Part shown: in pieces, positions 40,288 to 50,255 of the stretch
Layout of the letters: each line of letters starts with the position of its first letter
Numbering within the stretch: the first letter of the stretch is position 1
Origin: Muraenolepis orangiensis
Taxonomy: Eukaryota > Chordata > Actinopteri > Gadiformes > Muraenolepididae
DNA length: 64,000 nucleotides
Assembly: GCA_027704905.1 (NCBI GenBank)
Contig: JANIIK010000702.1
Coordinates: forward strand, 124,001-188,000
Direction of reading: 5' to 3'
Notes under the pieces: generated by a model
The model's database searches: none
Seen by the model: only the letters and a program-made list of their open reading frames with translations
Told to the model about the DNA's origin: nothing
Made by a program: the position numbers and the translations under genes

Positions 40288-41929
40288 ACTGGTTACTGAT
40301 GGATAGATGAGGATGTTCTGTCGGGTAATGTCACTGGTGAAAAGGAGGAGCAAGTCTGCCTAGCTTGACTGCTGCTGACTAGTGGCCAGCCAATGATACA
40401 AAGACCTGTGAATTCCCCCAATCAGACGGCACCCCTCTATTACTTGCCCCGCCCCTTCTCTGTCTCTGCCGCTGCTCTGCTGTGAACCCCCACTCACACA
40501 GAACCAACCTGCGCTGAAGGAGAGAGACCTAGTCACAGAGCACAGGCTAATTAATAAGTTTAAATCTAAAAGTGGATATAGTGTACAGTGCGCACGCCTT
40601 GCCCATCATCTCGGTGTTGCCAGAGGGCTGAGAGTTGTTTCAAACAACATTGGTGAGTTGCTACAAACTTTGTTAGTTACATTAACAGCCAAGCAGCCAT
40701 GCGGTTAGCAGTGTTAGCAGCCAATAGGCTAAGCTACCATGCGAAGTCAATACAAATGTTTGGCTAATTGCTAGTATTGTTGTTCCAAGCTAACCTACCT
40801 ATTTTTACAATGTAGGATATATATTTTGCACTTTAAATGGAACGGAACTATTTCATGTCACCACTGTGTGTTGCTTCTATTTCATTTTTGTAGGTTTTGT
40901 CATGTTTTAGCCTTTAATTGAATGGGCTGCTAAGTGAGCATATTTTCCACACCTTTCATTCCTAGCTGAGTGTGCTGGGTGTGTGCTGCCTCTGTACTGC
41001 ATCACCAGTCCTGGTGATTAGAGGATAACTTTATTTGGATGCCATTGGTGAGAAAAGCACTTTATTACAATGCATCTTATTTTATTTTTCATTTTGAGAA
41101 TGTATTTTATTTTAATAGTATAAGTTTGTTGTACTACTAGAAAGAGATTGTCATTTTATTTTAAATATTGAAAGACCCTTATTGTGAAACACTGTTAATT
41201 ATAGTTTTTCATGTGGTCCTGTATGCATGTCATACAGGTCAGGTTTTTTGGATGAGGCCAGAGTCTGGGTCTACCAGGGATGGTGAGCTGCTGAATGAGA
41301 CTACATGCGAAGACCATCTTTGGATTTTCCTTGGCGACTCACTCTGCACTGAATCTGTGGTTCTGCCAGTGTGGTGGATGGAACTGATCTTGAAAGGAAC
41401 TCTGAACTCTGCACGGTATCCATCCCATGGTGCTGCACTCCACAGTGTAGTTGGACTGTCGGTTGACTCACTCACATACATCCATTTGTGGTTTAAATGT
41501 TGGGTTTATTGACTGGGGATTGATGTGTTATTGTGGATTGACTGATTGTGATTTTTGCTACAGTTAAAGAAAGATATTTACCAGGGTGCACCCATAGTTT
41601 AGAACCCGTAGGATTTAAATCCTAAACTTAAAGGTTGTTTAAGAAAAGTGAAATTTATGTCAAGTGGCGACTACAAGTCACAGTTGGTTTTTTACTGAGC
41701 TCATTGTAATTTGTCTGTCTGTTATGTGTATTTTGGTACCAGTTCCTTTACTTCTATTTTTCTAAATACAAGCCGGCGCTTCTTTAATTCCTACACACCT
41801 GTCTTGTCTCGTCATTGGGTTACTCTTAAATGCTCCAGTAGACGAACCTTAACAATTACTAACCCAGGATTAATACCTTATATGGTAGTGGTTATAAGTC
41901 CATTACATACAGGTGATACACGTGTTACA
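40269..41929 (+). repeat. 3' LTR of the inner gypsy element
   Basis: 1,661 bp, following the purine tract at 40,257-40,268. It is near-identical to the 5' LTR. Confidence 0.93.
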
Positions 41930-41956
41930 TAAGTCCTTGGAAGCGTCCAAAAACGA

Positions 41957-42195
41957 ACGTCAGGGTCACCAATGTAGGAGTGCGGAACAAAAGGACTGCC
42001 AGGCGATAGTTTAGTTGCGAGACACTGCGGTCCTTTCTTTATTTTCCACTTCCTTATTTATCCCCAATACGTCAACACGTCACCCCGGTTGCTCCCCCCC
42101 CGTCAACAACGTCATCCTCCCTTAAAGGCACATACCCTTGTGCATCACCCAACACCGGATGTGAATTATATTGTCCATACCCGTTGTCCCCTACA
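41957..42195 (-). repeat. 5' LTR and primer site of the outer gypsy element
   Basis: The LTR is 41,973-42,195. On the minus strand it is followed by TTGGTGACCCTGACGT (41,972-41,957), which pairs with the 3' end of tRNA-Trp except for one base. It is flanked on the right by ATAT (42,196-42,199). Confidence 0.85.
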
Positions 42196-42625
42196 ATATA
42201 AGGATAATGAGGAAACGCATGGAACACACATTAAACCTTATTTAAGGATAAGAGGAAACACCTGGAACACATTAAACATTATTCAAGGATAAGAGGAAAC
42301 ACCTGGACCACACGTCATACGTTATTTAAGCATAATAAGGAAACACCTGGAACACATGACTTAAGTTATTTAAGCATAATAAGGAAACACCTGGAAAACA
42401 CACCATAAGTTATGTAACAGTAATGAAGAAACATTACCGTCTACTATGTCTAAAAAAGAGACGTAGTAGATGAAGAAGACATAGTAGACATCGAGGTCCT
42501 AAAATAAGTAGATGTAGTCAAATATGTAGACGTAGTAAACAAAAATAGACGTAGTAAAATAAGTAGACTTAGTAAAATAAATAGATATAGTGGAAATAGA
42601 TGTAGTGAAATAAGTACATGTAGAC
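42196..42625. repeat. Minisatellites flanking the retroelement block
   Basis: Units of 39-42 bp (AAGGATAAGAGGAAACACCT, then GGAACACATTAAAC) run to about 42,425. An irregular GTAGACGTAGTAAAATAA repeat follows to 42,625. The latter resumes at 52,194-52,270, on the other side of the L1/Gmr1 block. Confidence 0.8.
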
Positions 42626-43237
42626 TTCCAGTTGGGCAGAAGGAGATGGCTAATGCAGATCCGCTAACTATGGCTAGCCTGGTGCGGGAGCTCGAGAAAA
42701 ATCATGAGTCTTACGTCAGAACTCAAAACATATTTGTCTTCGTCTTTGGAGACCTCCCTTGCAACTATATGAACATCTATAGACACTATCAGTGCTGCAT
42801 TGGACTCACACAAGCACAAGATAATAACCATGGGAAGCACGCTCACCAACCACAGTGATAAGCTAACCGCGCTAAACTTCTAGACTGGAGCTGATGGAAA
42901 AGTCGCAGCCTTGGCATCCAAAGCAGAGGACGTCAAAAAACAATCCAGGCGACAGAATCTAAGAATCGTTGGCTTACCAGAGGGTATTGAAGGAAGTTTG
43001 GCATCAGAATTTGTCTCGCAGCTTATTCATAAAGGTATTGGAAGACCAGCAGAACTGGAGCACACAGAAAACCAGCTCCAAAGCTTACCAAAGGCCAACG
43101 TCTCCAGGCCATCATTGCAAGATTCCATTGCTTTCAGGATAAGGAATGTGTGCTTCTTTGGGCCAGGACACACAAAGAGAACATACAGTTTGACAGCAAC
43201 AGGATCCTGTTCCTCCCTGACATGAGTGCTAGCCCGG

Positions 43238-43702
43238 TGTGACGTCCATGGGTGGGTCATTAACATTGTTATCATGTTTGTAAACATCAGGTTAGTATAT
43301 GTTATATTTGTTACTTGTATTTGATGTGTGTCACCGTTGTATTGGCCCCTTTTTTGTTTCTCCTTCCCAGGTGCCGCCCGTCTCTCCTCTAGAGAGCGCT
43401 GATTGCCTGATGAGCGGCGGCTGTCGGCAATCAGCCTCGATAGGACGGGTGGATAAAGCCTGCCATGTGACCCCCACCCCGGCGCCTCATTGTGTCATTG
43501 CCACTGACCAGTGTGGAGGTTGCCTGTTTGCCACTGTGTGTGGATGCGATGCTATGTTGTGTTGTTGTGGGTTTGATTCCCCATGGTTAATAAATATCAT
43601 TTACTTCTGTAACGAACGCCTTGTCTAATTCCTGCCGGGACCTGTGAAGCGCTCACTGGTCCAGGTATAATTTGTTTGGTCATCAGACCTTTGGTTGTGA
43701 CA
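43238..43702 (+). repeat. 5' LTR of the Gmr1-like element
   Basis: 465 bp, TGTGACGT...TTGTGACA. It lacks a segment of about 30 bp near its right end that the 3' LTR (502 bp) has around 49,750-49,795. AATAAA is present near 43,588. Confidence 0.92.
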
Positions 43703-44106
43703 TGGGGGCTCGTTCCTTTGCCCAATTGTAGAGTTCCATGTGTTGTATCTGACATGTGGGCTTGTCGATTGGAGCGTGTCAGGTAGGTTTGCGTTTTTCA
43801 TTGGTAAATTGTATTGTTGTGTTTCCGTGCTGCGCGTTGTTTAGGTTGTAATTCGTTCCTGTGTTGTGAACCTAACCAATTTAGATTTTATGCCACATAG
43901 GTAACGGGTGGATTCGCCTGGTTGGTTAGGGGGAGGGGGGCGTCGCGTCGTGTACCCCGGTGGAGTGCGCAATGATATCGGTAAGCGACTGAAGATATGT
44001 GTAGCCCTCATCCCGCTAGGGGAGTAGTTAGTTGGGATAGTTAGAGTGAAAACCAGGTGGTCCTAGTTAGTTGGTTAGGAACCGACATTTTTCTGTGGCA
44101 GAGGAG

Positions 44107-45427
44107 ATGGCTATGGCAGCGTTTAATTTGGACGCCTTTTTGGCAGACCCTACTGTAGAACAGGTAGATGGCTGCAAAAAGGCAGAATTATGCATAATTG
44201 CCAAACATTATGGTATTTCTGTCCAGAGTTCGGTAAGCAAAGCTGAATTGAAGGCAGCTGTGCTGTCTGGGTTATTGGACCAGGAGGTATTCAGCTTGCC
44301 CATGACCCAGGAGGTTGAGACGGAGGACATCACACTCGGCGATGGTTCTGGTGGGTCTCCCGCAGGTGTTCTTAGCCCAAAGGGTGGGGCTATTTTAAAA
44401 AGAGCTGGCACTGCCAAGATTGAGATTGAGGAGATTGGTGTGTCAGAACCTAGCTGAGAGTGATGGCTCTGTGGGTTCCGAGCATGGTTCTGCTGCCTCT
44501 TCTGGTGAAAAAGAGAGGACACGGCTGCGTTTAGCCTGTCTCCAGTTAGAGGAGAGGGCCGCTATACGCAGGGAGGATCGGGAAGAGAGAGAGAGAGACA
44601 GGGAAGAGAAAGAGAGAGAGAGAAAGGAGGAGAGAGACAGGGAGGAGAAGGATAGACAATTCCAACTGTCGATGAGGAAGCTGGAGTTGGAGAGTAGTAA
44701 CACTATGCGTGATGCTACTTCCTCTCCAGCTGGAGTACTCTCCCACTCCCAGGCACCCTTCAATATTAGCCAGCATGTCTCATTAGTTCCCATCTTTCGC
44801 GAGTCTGAAGTGGAGGCTTATTTTGCTGCCTTTGAACGCATAGCACATGCCCTGCATTGGCCAGTGGACATGTGGGCAATTTTATTGCAATGCAGGCTCA
44901 CTGGTAAGGCGCAGGAGGCATGTGCTTCGTTAACCATGGCTGACAGCTTAATTTATGAGAGTGTGAAAAGTGCTGTCTTGCGTGTGTACGAGCTAGTTCC
45001 GGAAGCGTATAGACAGCGTTTTCGCACTCTCAGAAAGTCTCCTTCTCAGACAAATGTTGATTTCTCCCGTGAACAGAGAACCCTTTTTGATCGGTGGTGT
45101 TCGGCGTGTAAAGTGGAGGACTTGGCATCTTTGAGCGAGTTGGTACTCATTGAGCAGTTTAAAACCTGCATGCCCGAGCGAACCGTGATCTACTTAAATG
45201 AACACAAGGTGTCTACACTCCAACAAGCTGTGATTTTGGCAGATGAATTTGCACTGACCCACAAACACGTTTCTGTACGTAATGACGTATATGTTAGAGG
45301 CGGCTGGTTCTCTCCTCGTGAGTCAACATTTCGGTGAGATGACGAGCGAGCGTTCCAGCCACGCTCACCGCCATCTAGAAGGGGTGTTGTATGCAGTTAT
45401 TGTAAAAAAACAGGCCACATGGTGAAG
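44107..45427 (+). CDS. gag: Gag of the Gmr1-like element, SCAN-like domain
   Basis: The ORF starts at ATG 44,107 (AFNLDAFLADPTVEQVDGCK). It changes frame near 44,450 and continues to 45,337. A very charged coiled-coil (REDREERERDREEKERERKE) precedes a SCAN-like capsid domain: VPIFRESEVEAYFAAFERIA, LTGKAQEACASL, YELVPEAYRQRFR, LIEQFKTCMP. SCAN domains of vertebrate zinc-finger genes are thought to derive from Gmr1 Gag. A CCHC knuckle begins at about 45,390 (CSYCKKTGHM) after a further frame change, and is broken by a LINE tail at 45,428. Confidence 0.85.
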
Positions 45428-45729
45428 TCAAGTCAAGTCAAGTCAATTTTATTTGTATAGCCCTTAATCACAGTTATAGTCTCAAAGGGCTTCACATGCC
45501 ACATGTTTACAACACCCCCCAAACCCTAGCCCCCCTAAGGGCAAGAAAAAACTCCCTTAATTACGTAGGAAGAAATCTTGAGAAGGAACACAGAGTAGAA
45601 GGGGATCCCTCCTTCCAGGGATGGTTCAGGAGTGCAATGGGTGCCATAAGTGACTTATAGTAATGTACAAAGTACAAAGATAATAATAATAATATACATA
45701 TAATATACACAATATACAAATATTGGAAG
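45428..45729 (-). mobile_element. L2-type LINE 3' tail inserted in the Gmr1 gag zinc knuckle
   Basis: TCAAGTCAAGTCAATTTTAT, then TTGTATAGCCCTTAATCACA, is the reverse complement of a well-known fish LINE 3' end. Removing the segment rejoins the gag frame so that the knuckle's last cysteine (GAC TGT) follows directly. GAAG at both edges (45,424-45,427 and 45,726-45,729) may be the target duplication. Confidence 0.8.
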
Positions 45730-46227
45730 GACTGTTACACCTTGAGGAATCGACAGGAGGCAAGAGGTTCGGCCCAGAAACCAAAAGGGGTGGGGTTGAT
45801 TGGAACGGTATCGTGTCCGGACCAAAATAGCTCTCTGGGGAAGCCGGATAGCTGTTTTGAACCCTTTTTGTTTGATGGATATGTGTCCTTGTCGGGGAAA
45901 ATGTGTGATCAACGGAGAATAAGAATACTCCGTGATACAGGAGGTTCTCAGTCATTCATCCTAGCTGGTATTTTACCGTTAGACGAGACTTCTTCCTGTC
46001 AGTCGAGTGCCATTGTGAGAGGTATTCAAATGGGTTTTATGCCCGCGCCGTTGCATAAGATCCATGTAAAGTCGGAACTAATCACAGGTTGTTTTCCTGT
46101 CGCGGTGTGCCCATGTTTCCCTGTGGAGGGGGTTGACTTCATCATGGGAAATGATATCGCTGGGGGAAAAGTAATCCCTGTGTTGGAGGTGGTAGACGCT
46201 CCAGTATCGGAGTTGTTATGTGGTTAA
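45730..46227 (+). CDS. pol: End of Gag and protease of the Gmr1-like element
   Basis: After the LINE tail the frame resumes with the last knuckle cysteine. It leads to an aspartic-protease-like region with the active-site motif LRDTGGSQSF and a second conserved block (VDFIMGNDIAGGKV). It ends at a TAA two codons before the integrase ORF resumes, probably a nonsense mutation. Confidence 0.7.
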   Translation, partial: DCYTLRNRQEARGSAQKPKGVGLIGTVSCPDQNSSLGKPDSCFEPFLFDGYVSLSGKMCDQRRIRILRDTGGSQSFILAGILPLDETSSCQSSAIVRGIQMGFMPAPLHKIHVKSELITGCFPVAVCPCFPVEGVDFIMGNDIAGGKVIPVLEVVDAPVSELLCG

Positions 46228-47418
46228 TTGATTAAAAGTCACCCCGATGTTTTTCCTGTTTGTGCTGTCACCAGGGCACAGGAGAGGAAGCGAGACCAAG
46301 GTCTGGCGTTGAGTGACTCTATCTGTGGCGAGGCTCTCGCTAAGGACGAGTGGCCATCTGTTGGCGAGATGGAGAAGGTTGCTGTGAGTAGCGTTCAAGG
46401 GAAGCTGGTGATTCCTAAATTCGCTGACGTGCCACTACCACTGACACGTCAAGCATTGATCTCTGCTAAGCAAAATGATTCCTCCCTGTCTAGCTGTTTT
46501 GCGGCGGTGGCCAGTACTGCTACTGAGGCTAGTAGGAGACAGACCTTTGTGATAGAGGAGGGGGTGTTGATGCGCACCTGGGTTGCTAGGCCAGGTGTAG
46601 CAGACTTAAAGTGTGGAGAAGATTGGAATACGGTGCACCAAATTGTGTTACCATTGGTATGTAGACGTCATGTGTTGATGTTAGCACATGAACATGTGTG
46701 GTCTGGTCATTTGGGTATCGCCAAAACTTATGACCGGATTTTGCAGAATTTTTTTTGGCCCGGTCTGAAGACCGATGTGGTAATTTTTTGTGGTACCTGT
46801 CAAATAGTGGGGAAGCCAAATCAGGGGGTGCCGCCAGCTCCTCTGCACCCCATCCCAGCAATGGGGGAACCTTTTGAACATGTGATCATTGACTGTGTGG
46901 GTCCCCTGCCCAAAACAAAAGCAGGTAATCAATACATGTTGACGATCATGTGTGTTTCCACCCGTTTCCCAGAGGCGATTCCTCTGAGGAAAATTACTGC
47001 TCCGGCCATTACCAAAGCCTTGAGCAAGTTTTTCACAACATTTGGTCTACCAAAAATTGTACAGTCTGACCAAGGGACACATTTTATGTCTAAGACCTTA
47101 TATCTGCAGGCCTTGGGTGTCGCTCATACAGTGTCTACTGCTTATCATCCTGAGTCACAGGGGGCACTAGAGCGCTGGCACCAGACACTGAAGGCGATGC
47201 TGAAAAAGTACTGCGTTGATACAGGTTGTGGTTGGGATGAGGGAGTGCCATTTATGCTCTTTGCTATTAGGGATGCCAAGCAGGAGTCGCTTGGATTTAG
47301 CCCTGCAGAGCTAGTGTTCGGTCACGGTGTGCGTGGTCCATTAAAGGTGCTCAAAGAGAAAATGTTGGTCTGGTTCTTCTCCCAGGTCGAGTGTGTTGGA
47401 CTTTGTCTCCCAGTGTAA
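46228..47418 (+). CDS. pol: Integrase of the Gmr1-like element
   Basis: Reads as HHCC finger (AHEHVWSGHLG, CGTCQI) then the core with D-D-E in HVIIDCVGPLP, IVQSDQGTHFMS and GALERWHQTL. The frame changes near 47,370. The C-terminal GPY module (FSGPYKVEKK) lies at the start of the next ORF. Its position upstream of RT is the key diagnostic of Gmr1 elements. Confidence 0.9.
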   Translation: MIKSHPDVFPVCAVTRAQERKRDQGLALSDSICGEALAKDEWPSVGEMEKVAVSSVQGKLVIPKFADVPLPLTRQALISAKQNDSSLSSCFAAVASTATEASRRQTFVIEEGVLMRTWVARPGVADLKCGEDWNTVHQIVLPLVCRRHVLMLAHEHVWSGHLGIAKTYDRILQNFFWPGLKTDVVIFCGTCQIVGKPNQGVPPAPLHPIPAMGEPFEHVIIDCVGPLPKTKAGNQYMLTIMCVSTRFPEAIPLRKITAPAITKALSKFFTTFGLPKIVQSDQGTHFMSKTLYLQALGVAHTVSTAYHPESQGALERWHQTLKAMLKKYCVDTGCGWDEGVPFMLFAIRDAKQESLGFSPAELVFGHGVRGPLKVLKEKMLVWFFSQVECVGLCLPV

Positions 47419-47492
47419 GGAGCGTCTCCACGGTGCGACCTCATTGGCTAAGGAAGCCCTCGCCTCTGCCCAGGGGGAAATGAAGAAACGGT

Positions 47493-49256
47493 TTGACAGG
47501 AAGGCGGTGGGGCGTCAGTTGTGAGGCTGGAGATGAAGTGTTGGTTTTGCTGCCCATGCCTGGTTCTGCGCTCTCTGCCCGGTTCTCAGGACCTTATAAA
47601 GTGGAGAAAAAAGTGTCAGACACTAATTATATAATATGTACGCCCGAGCGGCGCAGAAAGACACGTTTGTGTCATATCAATATGTTAAAAAAATATCTCA
47701 CCCGAGATGATGGGAGGAAGCAGGAGGGACCGCCTAGCAGTCCCGGAGCTGTTCCATCTGCTTTGTTGACATGTGTGAGCTCCCTGCCGGATGATGATTT
47801 GACCGTGCTGTCCGAGGGTCAGCAGACGGGTCGGCTGTCTAACTGTGAATTCATGGGTGACGTCACTGCTCGTTTATTGTACCTGCCCGAATCTCAGGGT
47901 AGGGATGTGAGACAACTGTTGTTGTCATATCCAATGTTGTCGTCTGATGTGCCTTCCAGAACGACCGTCCTGGAGCACGATGTTGATGTTGGGAGTGCGA
48001 CCCCCATTAAACAACACGCATATCGGTGTCCGATGGCGAAGAGGGAGGTCATGAAGAAAGAGGCTCTGTACCTGCTGGAAAATGGGCTAGCTAAACCTAG
48101 CCGTAGTCCATGGAGCTCTCCTTGCCTTTTAGCTCCCAAGGCTGATGGGTCTCCCCGTTTCTGTACTGATTACAGGAAGGTGAATGCTGTAACGGTGCCT
48201 GACTCGTTCCCGTTGCCTAGGATGGATGACTGCATCGATAGTATTGGTCCCGCTGTATTTATCACGAAGCTCGACCTCTTGAAGGGGTACTGGCAGGTTC
48301 CCCTGACAGAGCGAGCCTCGGATATTTCGGCGTTCGTTACACCGGACCACTTTCTGCAGTACACCGTCATGGCCTTCGGGATGAGAAATGCACCGGCCAC
48401 GTTCCAACGACTGATGCATCTGGTGTTGGGGGATGTGCCTAAGTGCAACGTGTACTTGGATGATGTAGTGGTGTACTCCGACACATGGGCGGAGCACATT
48501 GCTAGCTTACGGGTGGTATTTGCACGTTTAGCGGAGGCGTCGTTGACTCTGAACCTCGCTAAATGTGAATTCGGTAAAGCCACTGTGACCTACTTGGGCA
48601 AACAGGTGGGACATGGACAGGTCCGCCCAGTTGACGCGAAGGTCACAGCGGTTCTTGCGTATCCAGCCCCTTCCACTAGGCGTGAGCTTCGGCGCTTCCT
48701 GGGAATGGCTGGATACTACCGTTGTTTTTGTCGGAACTTTTCGGTGGCGGTAGCTCCGCTCACCTCGTTATGTAGTCCTATTGTGCCGTTTGTGTGGACC
48801 ACGGAATGTCAGTGCGCCTTTGAGACTGCAAAATCCCTTTTGTGCAGTGCCCCTGTTCTAGCAGCCCCTGACTTTGCTCGTCCTTTTCAGCTGGAGGTCG
48901 ACGCGAGTGCTGCTGGGGCTGGAGCTGTGCTGTTACAGGAGGGAGAGGGCGACGTGCATCACCCGGTTTGCTACTTCTCGGTGAAGTTCAAGCATCATCA
49001 GCTTAACTATTCCACCATCGAGAAGGAGACGCTGGCGATGCTCCTCGCCCTCCAACATTTTGAGGTGTACGTGGGGTCCAGCTCCATTCCGGTGTTGGTT
49101 TACACGGACCACAATCCGTTGGTGTTTTTAGCCCAGATGTACAACAGCAATCAGCGATTGATGCGTTGGGCCCTACTGGTGCAGGGCTACAATATTGTCA
49201 TACGCCACAAAAAGGGCGTGGACAATGTTGTGGCCGATGCCTTGTCCAGAGGGTAG
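47493..49256 (+). CDS. pol: RT and RNase H of the Gmr1-like element
   Basis: This 587-codon ORF contains the integrase GPY tail, then RT: SRSPWSSPCLLAPKADGSPR, KLDLLKGYWQVPL, catalytic VYLDDVVVYS, FLGMAGYYRCF. RNase H follows: LEVDASAAGAGAVLL, IEKETLAML, YTDHNPLVF, ending VVADALSRG. The stop falls immediately after RNase H and no integrase follows, which confirms the inverted domain order. RT catalytic residues are intact. Confidence 0.92.
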   Translation: MTGRRWGVSCEAGDEVLVLLPMPGSALSARFSGPYKVEKKVSDTNYIICTPERRRKTRLCHINMLKKYLTRDDGRKQEGPPSSPGAVPSALLTCVSSLPDDDLTVLSEGQQTGRLSNCEFMGDVTARLLYLPESQGRDVRQLLLSYPMLSSDVPSRTTVLEHDVDVGSATPIKQHAYRCPMAKREVMKKEALYLLENGLAKPSRSPWSSPCLLAPKADGSPRFCTDYRKVNAVTVPDSFPLPRMDDCIDSIGPAVFITKLDLLKGYWQVPLTERASDISAFVTPDHFLQYTVMAFGMRNAPATFQRLMHLVLGDVPKCNVYLDDVVVYSDTWAEHIASLRVVFARLAEASLTLNLAKCEFGKATVTYLGKQVGHGQVRPVDAKVTAVLAYPAPSTRRELRRFLGMAGYYRCFCRNFSVAVAPLTSLCSPIVPFVWTTECQCAFETAKSLLCSAPVLAAPDFARPFQLEVDASAAGAGAVLLQEGEGDVHHPVCYFSVKFKHHQLNYSTIEKETLAMLLALQHFEVYVGSSSIPVLVYTDHNPLVFLAQMYNSNQRLMRWALLVQGYNIVIRHKKGVDNVVADALSRG

Positions 49257-49336
49257 GTCTGGGGGTACTAATCTGATGTTGGTTCATAGGTAACAATGTT
49301 TTGCTCACCCAATAGGTTCGCTTCTATGGGGGGAGG

Positions 49337-49838
49337 TGTGACGTCCATGGGTGGGTCATTAACATTGTTATCATGTTTGTAAACATCAGGTTAGTATATG
49401 TTATATTTGTTATTTGTATTTGATGTGTGTCACCGTTGTATTGGCCCCTTTTTGTTTCTCCTTCCCAGGTGCCGCCCGTCTCTCCTCTAGAGAGCGCTGA
49501 TTGCCTGATGAGCGGCGGCTGTCGGCAATCAGCCTCGATAGGACGGGTGGATAAAGCCTGCCATGTGACACCCATCCGGGCGCCTCATTGTGTCATTGCC
49601 ACTGACCAGAGTGGAGTGTGGAGGTTGCCTGTGTTTGCCACTGTGTGTGGATGCGATGCTATGTTGTGTTGTTGTGGGTTTGATTCCCCATGGTTAATAA
49701 ATATCATTTACTTTGTAACGAACGCCTTGTCTAATTCCTGCCGGGACCTGTGCTTAGAAGCGCTCACTGGACGGGCTGGCTTCACAACAGCCCGGTCCAG
49801 GTATAATTTGTTTGGTCATCAGACCTTTGGTTGTGACA
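49337..49838 (+). repeat. 3' LTR of the Gmr1-like element
   Basis: 502 bp, preceded by a purine tract and followed by the CCCGG duplication and the rest of L1 ORF1. Confidence 0.92.
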
Positions 49839-50255
49839 CCCGGCCATCAACAGGCAAGGTTCAACAATATCAAGGCTAAACTCCACAAAGCTGGGCTCAC
49901 TTTCACCCTACGCCACCCAGCTCGTCTCTGCATCCCCATTAATGGTGACACACGCCAGTTGGACAACCCTGCTGCGATCATTCTAGGAACAGATAAGAGA
50001 AAACTTGGAAAGTTTAGGTTGTGTACACCTCCACTATTTATCAGAAGGAACTTATCTAAACACGATGAACTTAACATGAACCTACATTACGTCCTGTCAT
50101 GATGTAATGCTATGGGGTTAACAGGGACTAGCCTATGATGATGACTGATGATCAGATTTTTAAGGTCAATGATGAATATGGTGTTCAATGCTCATTTCTT
50201 GATTACATAAACTTAAGTATTGTTTAAACTTGAATTACTGTATCGATAGAGGTGT

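Larger units (their letters stand above)
31995..41929 (+). mobile_element. Nearly intact Ty3/gypsy element (inner) with PNMA-like Gag
   Basis: The LTRs are equal in length (1,661 bp each), with TGTAACCC...GTGTTACA ends, and a TAAG duplication (31,991-31,994 and 41,930-41,933). The primer site at 33,663-33,680 (TGGCGAGCTAGCCAGGAG) complements the 3' end of tRNA-Arg with one mismatch. A purine tract AGAGGGGAGGG precedes the 3' LTR. Domain order is Gag, PR, RT, RNase H, IN, with gag and pol joined by a -1 frameshift signal. The few LTR differences point to recent insertion, after the outer element. It belongs with the gypsy group whose Gag gave rise to PNMA genes. Confidence 0.93.
28948..42195 (-). 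mobile_element. Decayed Ty3/gypsy element (outer), minus strand
   Basis: The LTRs (28,948-29,171 and 41,973-42,195; 224 and 223 bp) have TGTAGG...CCTACA ends. A 4-bp duplication ATAT flanks the element. On the minus strand the 5' LTR is followed by TTGGTGACCCTGACGT, which fits a tRNA-Trp primer site with one mismatch. About 3.3 kb of its own sequence remains: an N-terminal Gag piece, RT with frameshifts, RNase H and integrase. The Gag C-terminus, the protease and the start of RT are deleted. A plus-strand gypsy element (31,995-41,929) is inserted between the primer site and gag. Confidence 0.9.
43238..49838 (+). mobile_element. Gmr1-like LTR retrotransposon (integrase before RT)
   Basis: The LTRs are 43,238-43,702 and 49,337-49,838. 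A 5-bp duplication CCCGG (43,233-43,237 and 49,839-49,843) lies within an L1 ORF1. The primer site TGGGGGCTCGTTC (43,703-43,715) resembles a tRNA-Pro site. A purine tract ATGGGGGGAGG precedes the 3' LTR. Coding order is Gag, protease, integrase, RT, RNase H. This copia-like order in a gypsy-type Pol defines the Gmr1 group, first described in cod. The SCAN-like Gag fits too. The copy has several frameshifts and a LINE tail in gag. The LTRs differ by indels totalling 37 bp. Confidence 0.92.

Noticed and set aside
43238..49838. Endogenous retrovirus with env
   Set aside because: The tRNA-Pro-like primer site resembles retroviruses, but there is no env ORF after RNase H, and the IN-before-RT order is not retroviral.
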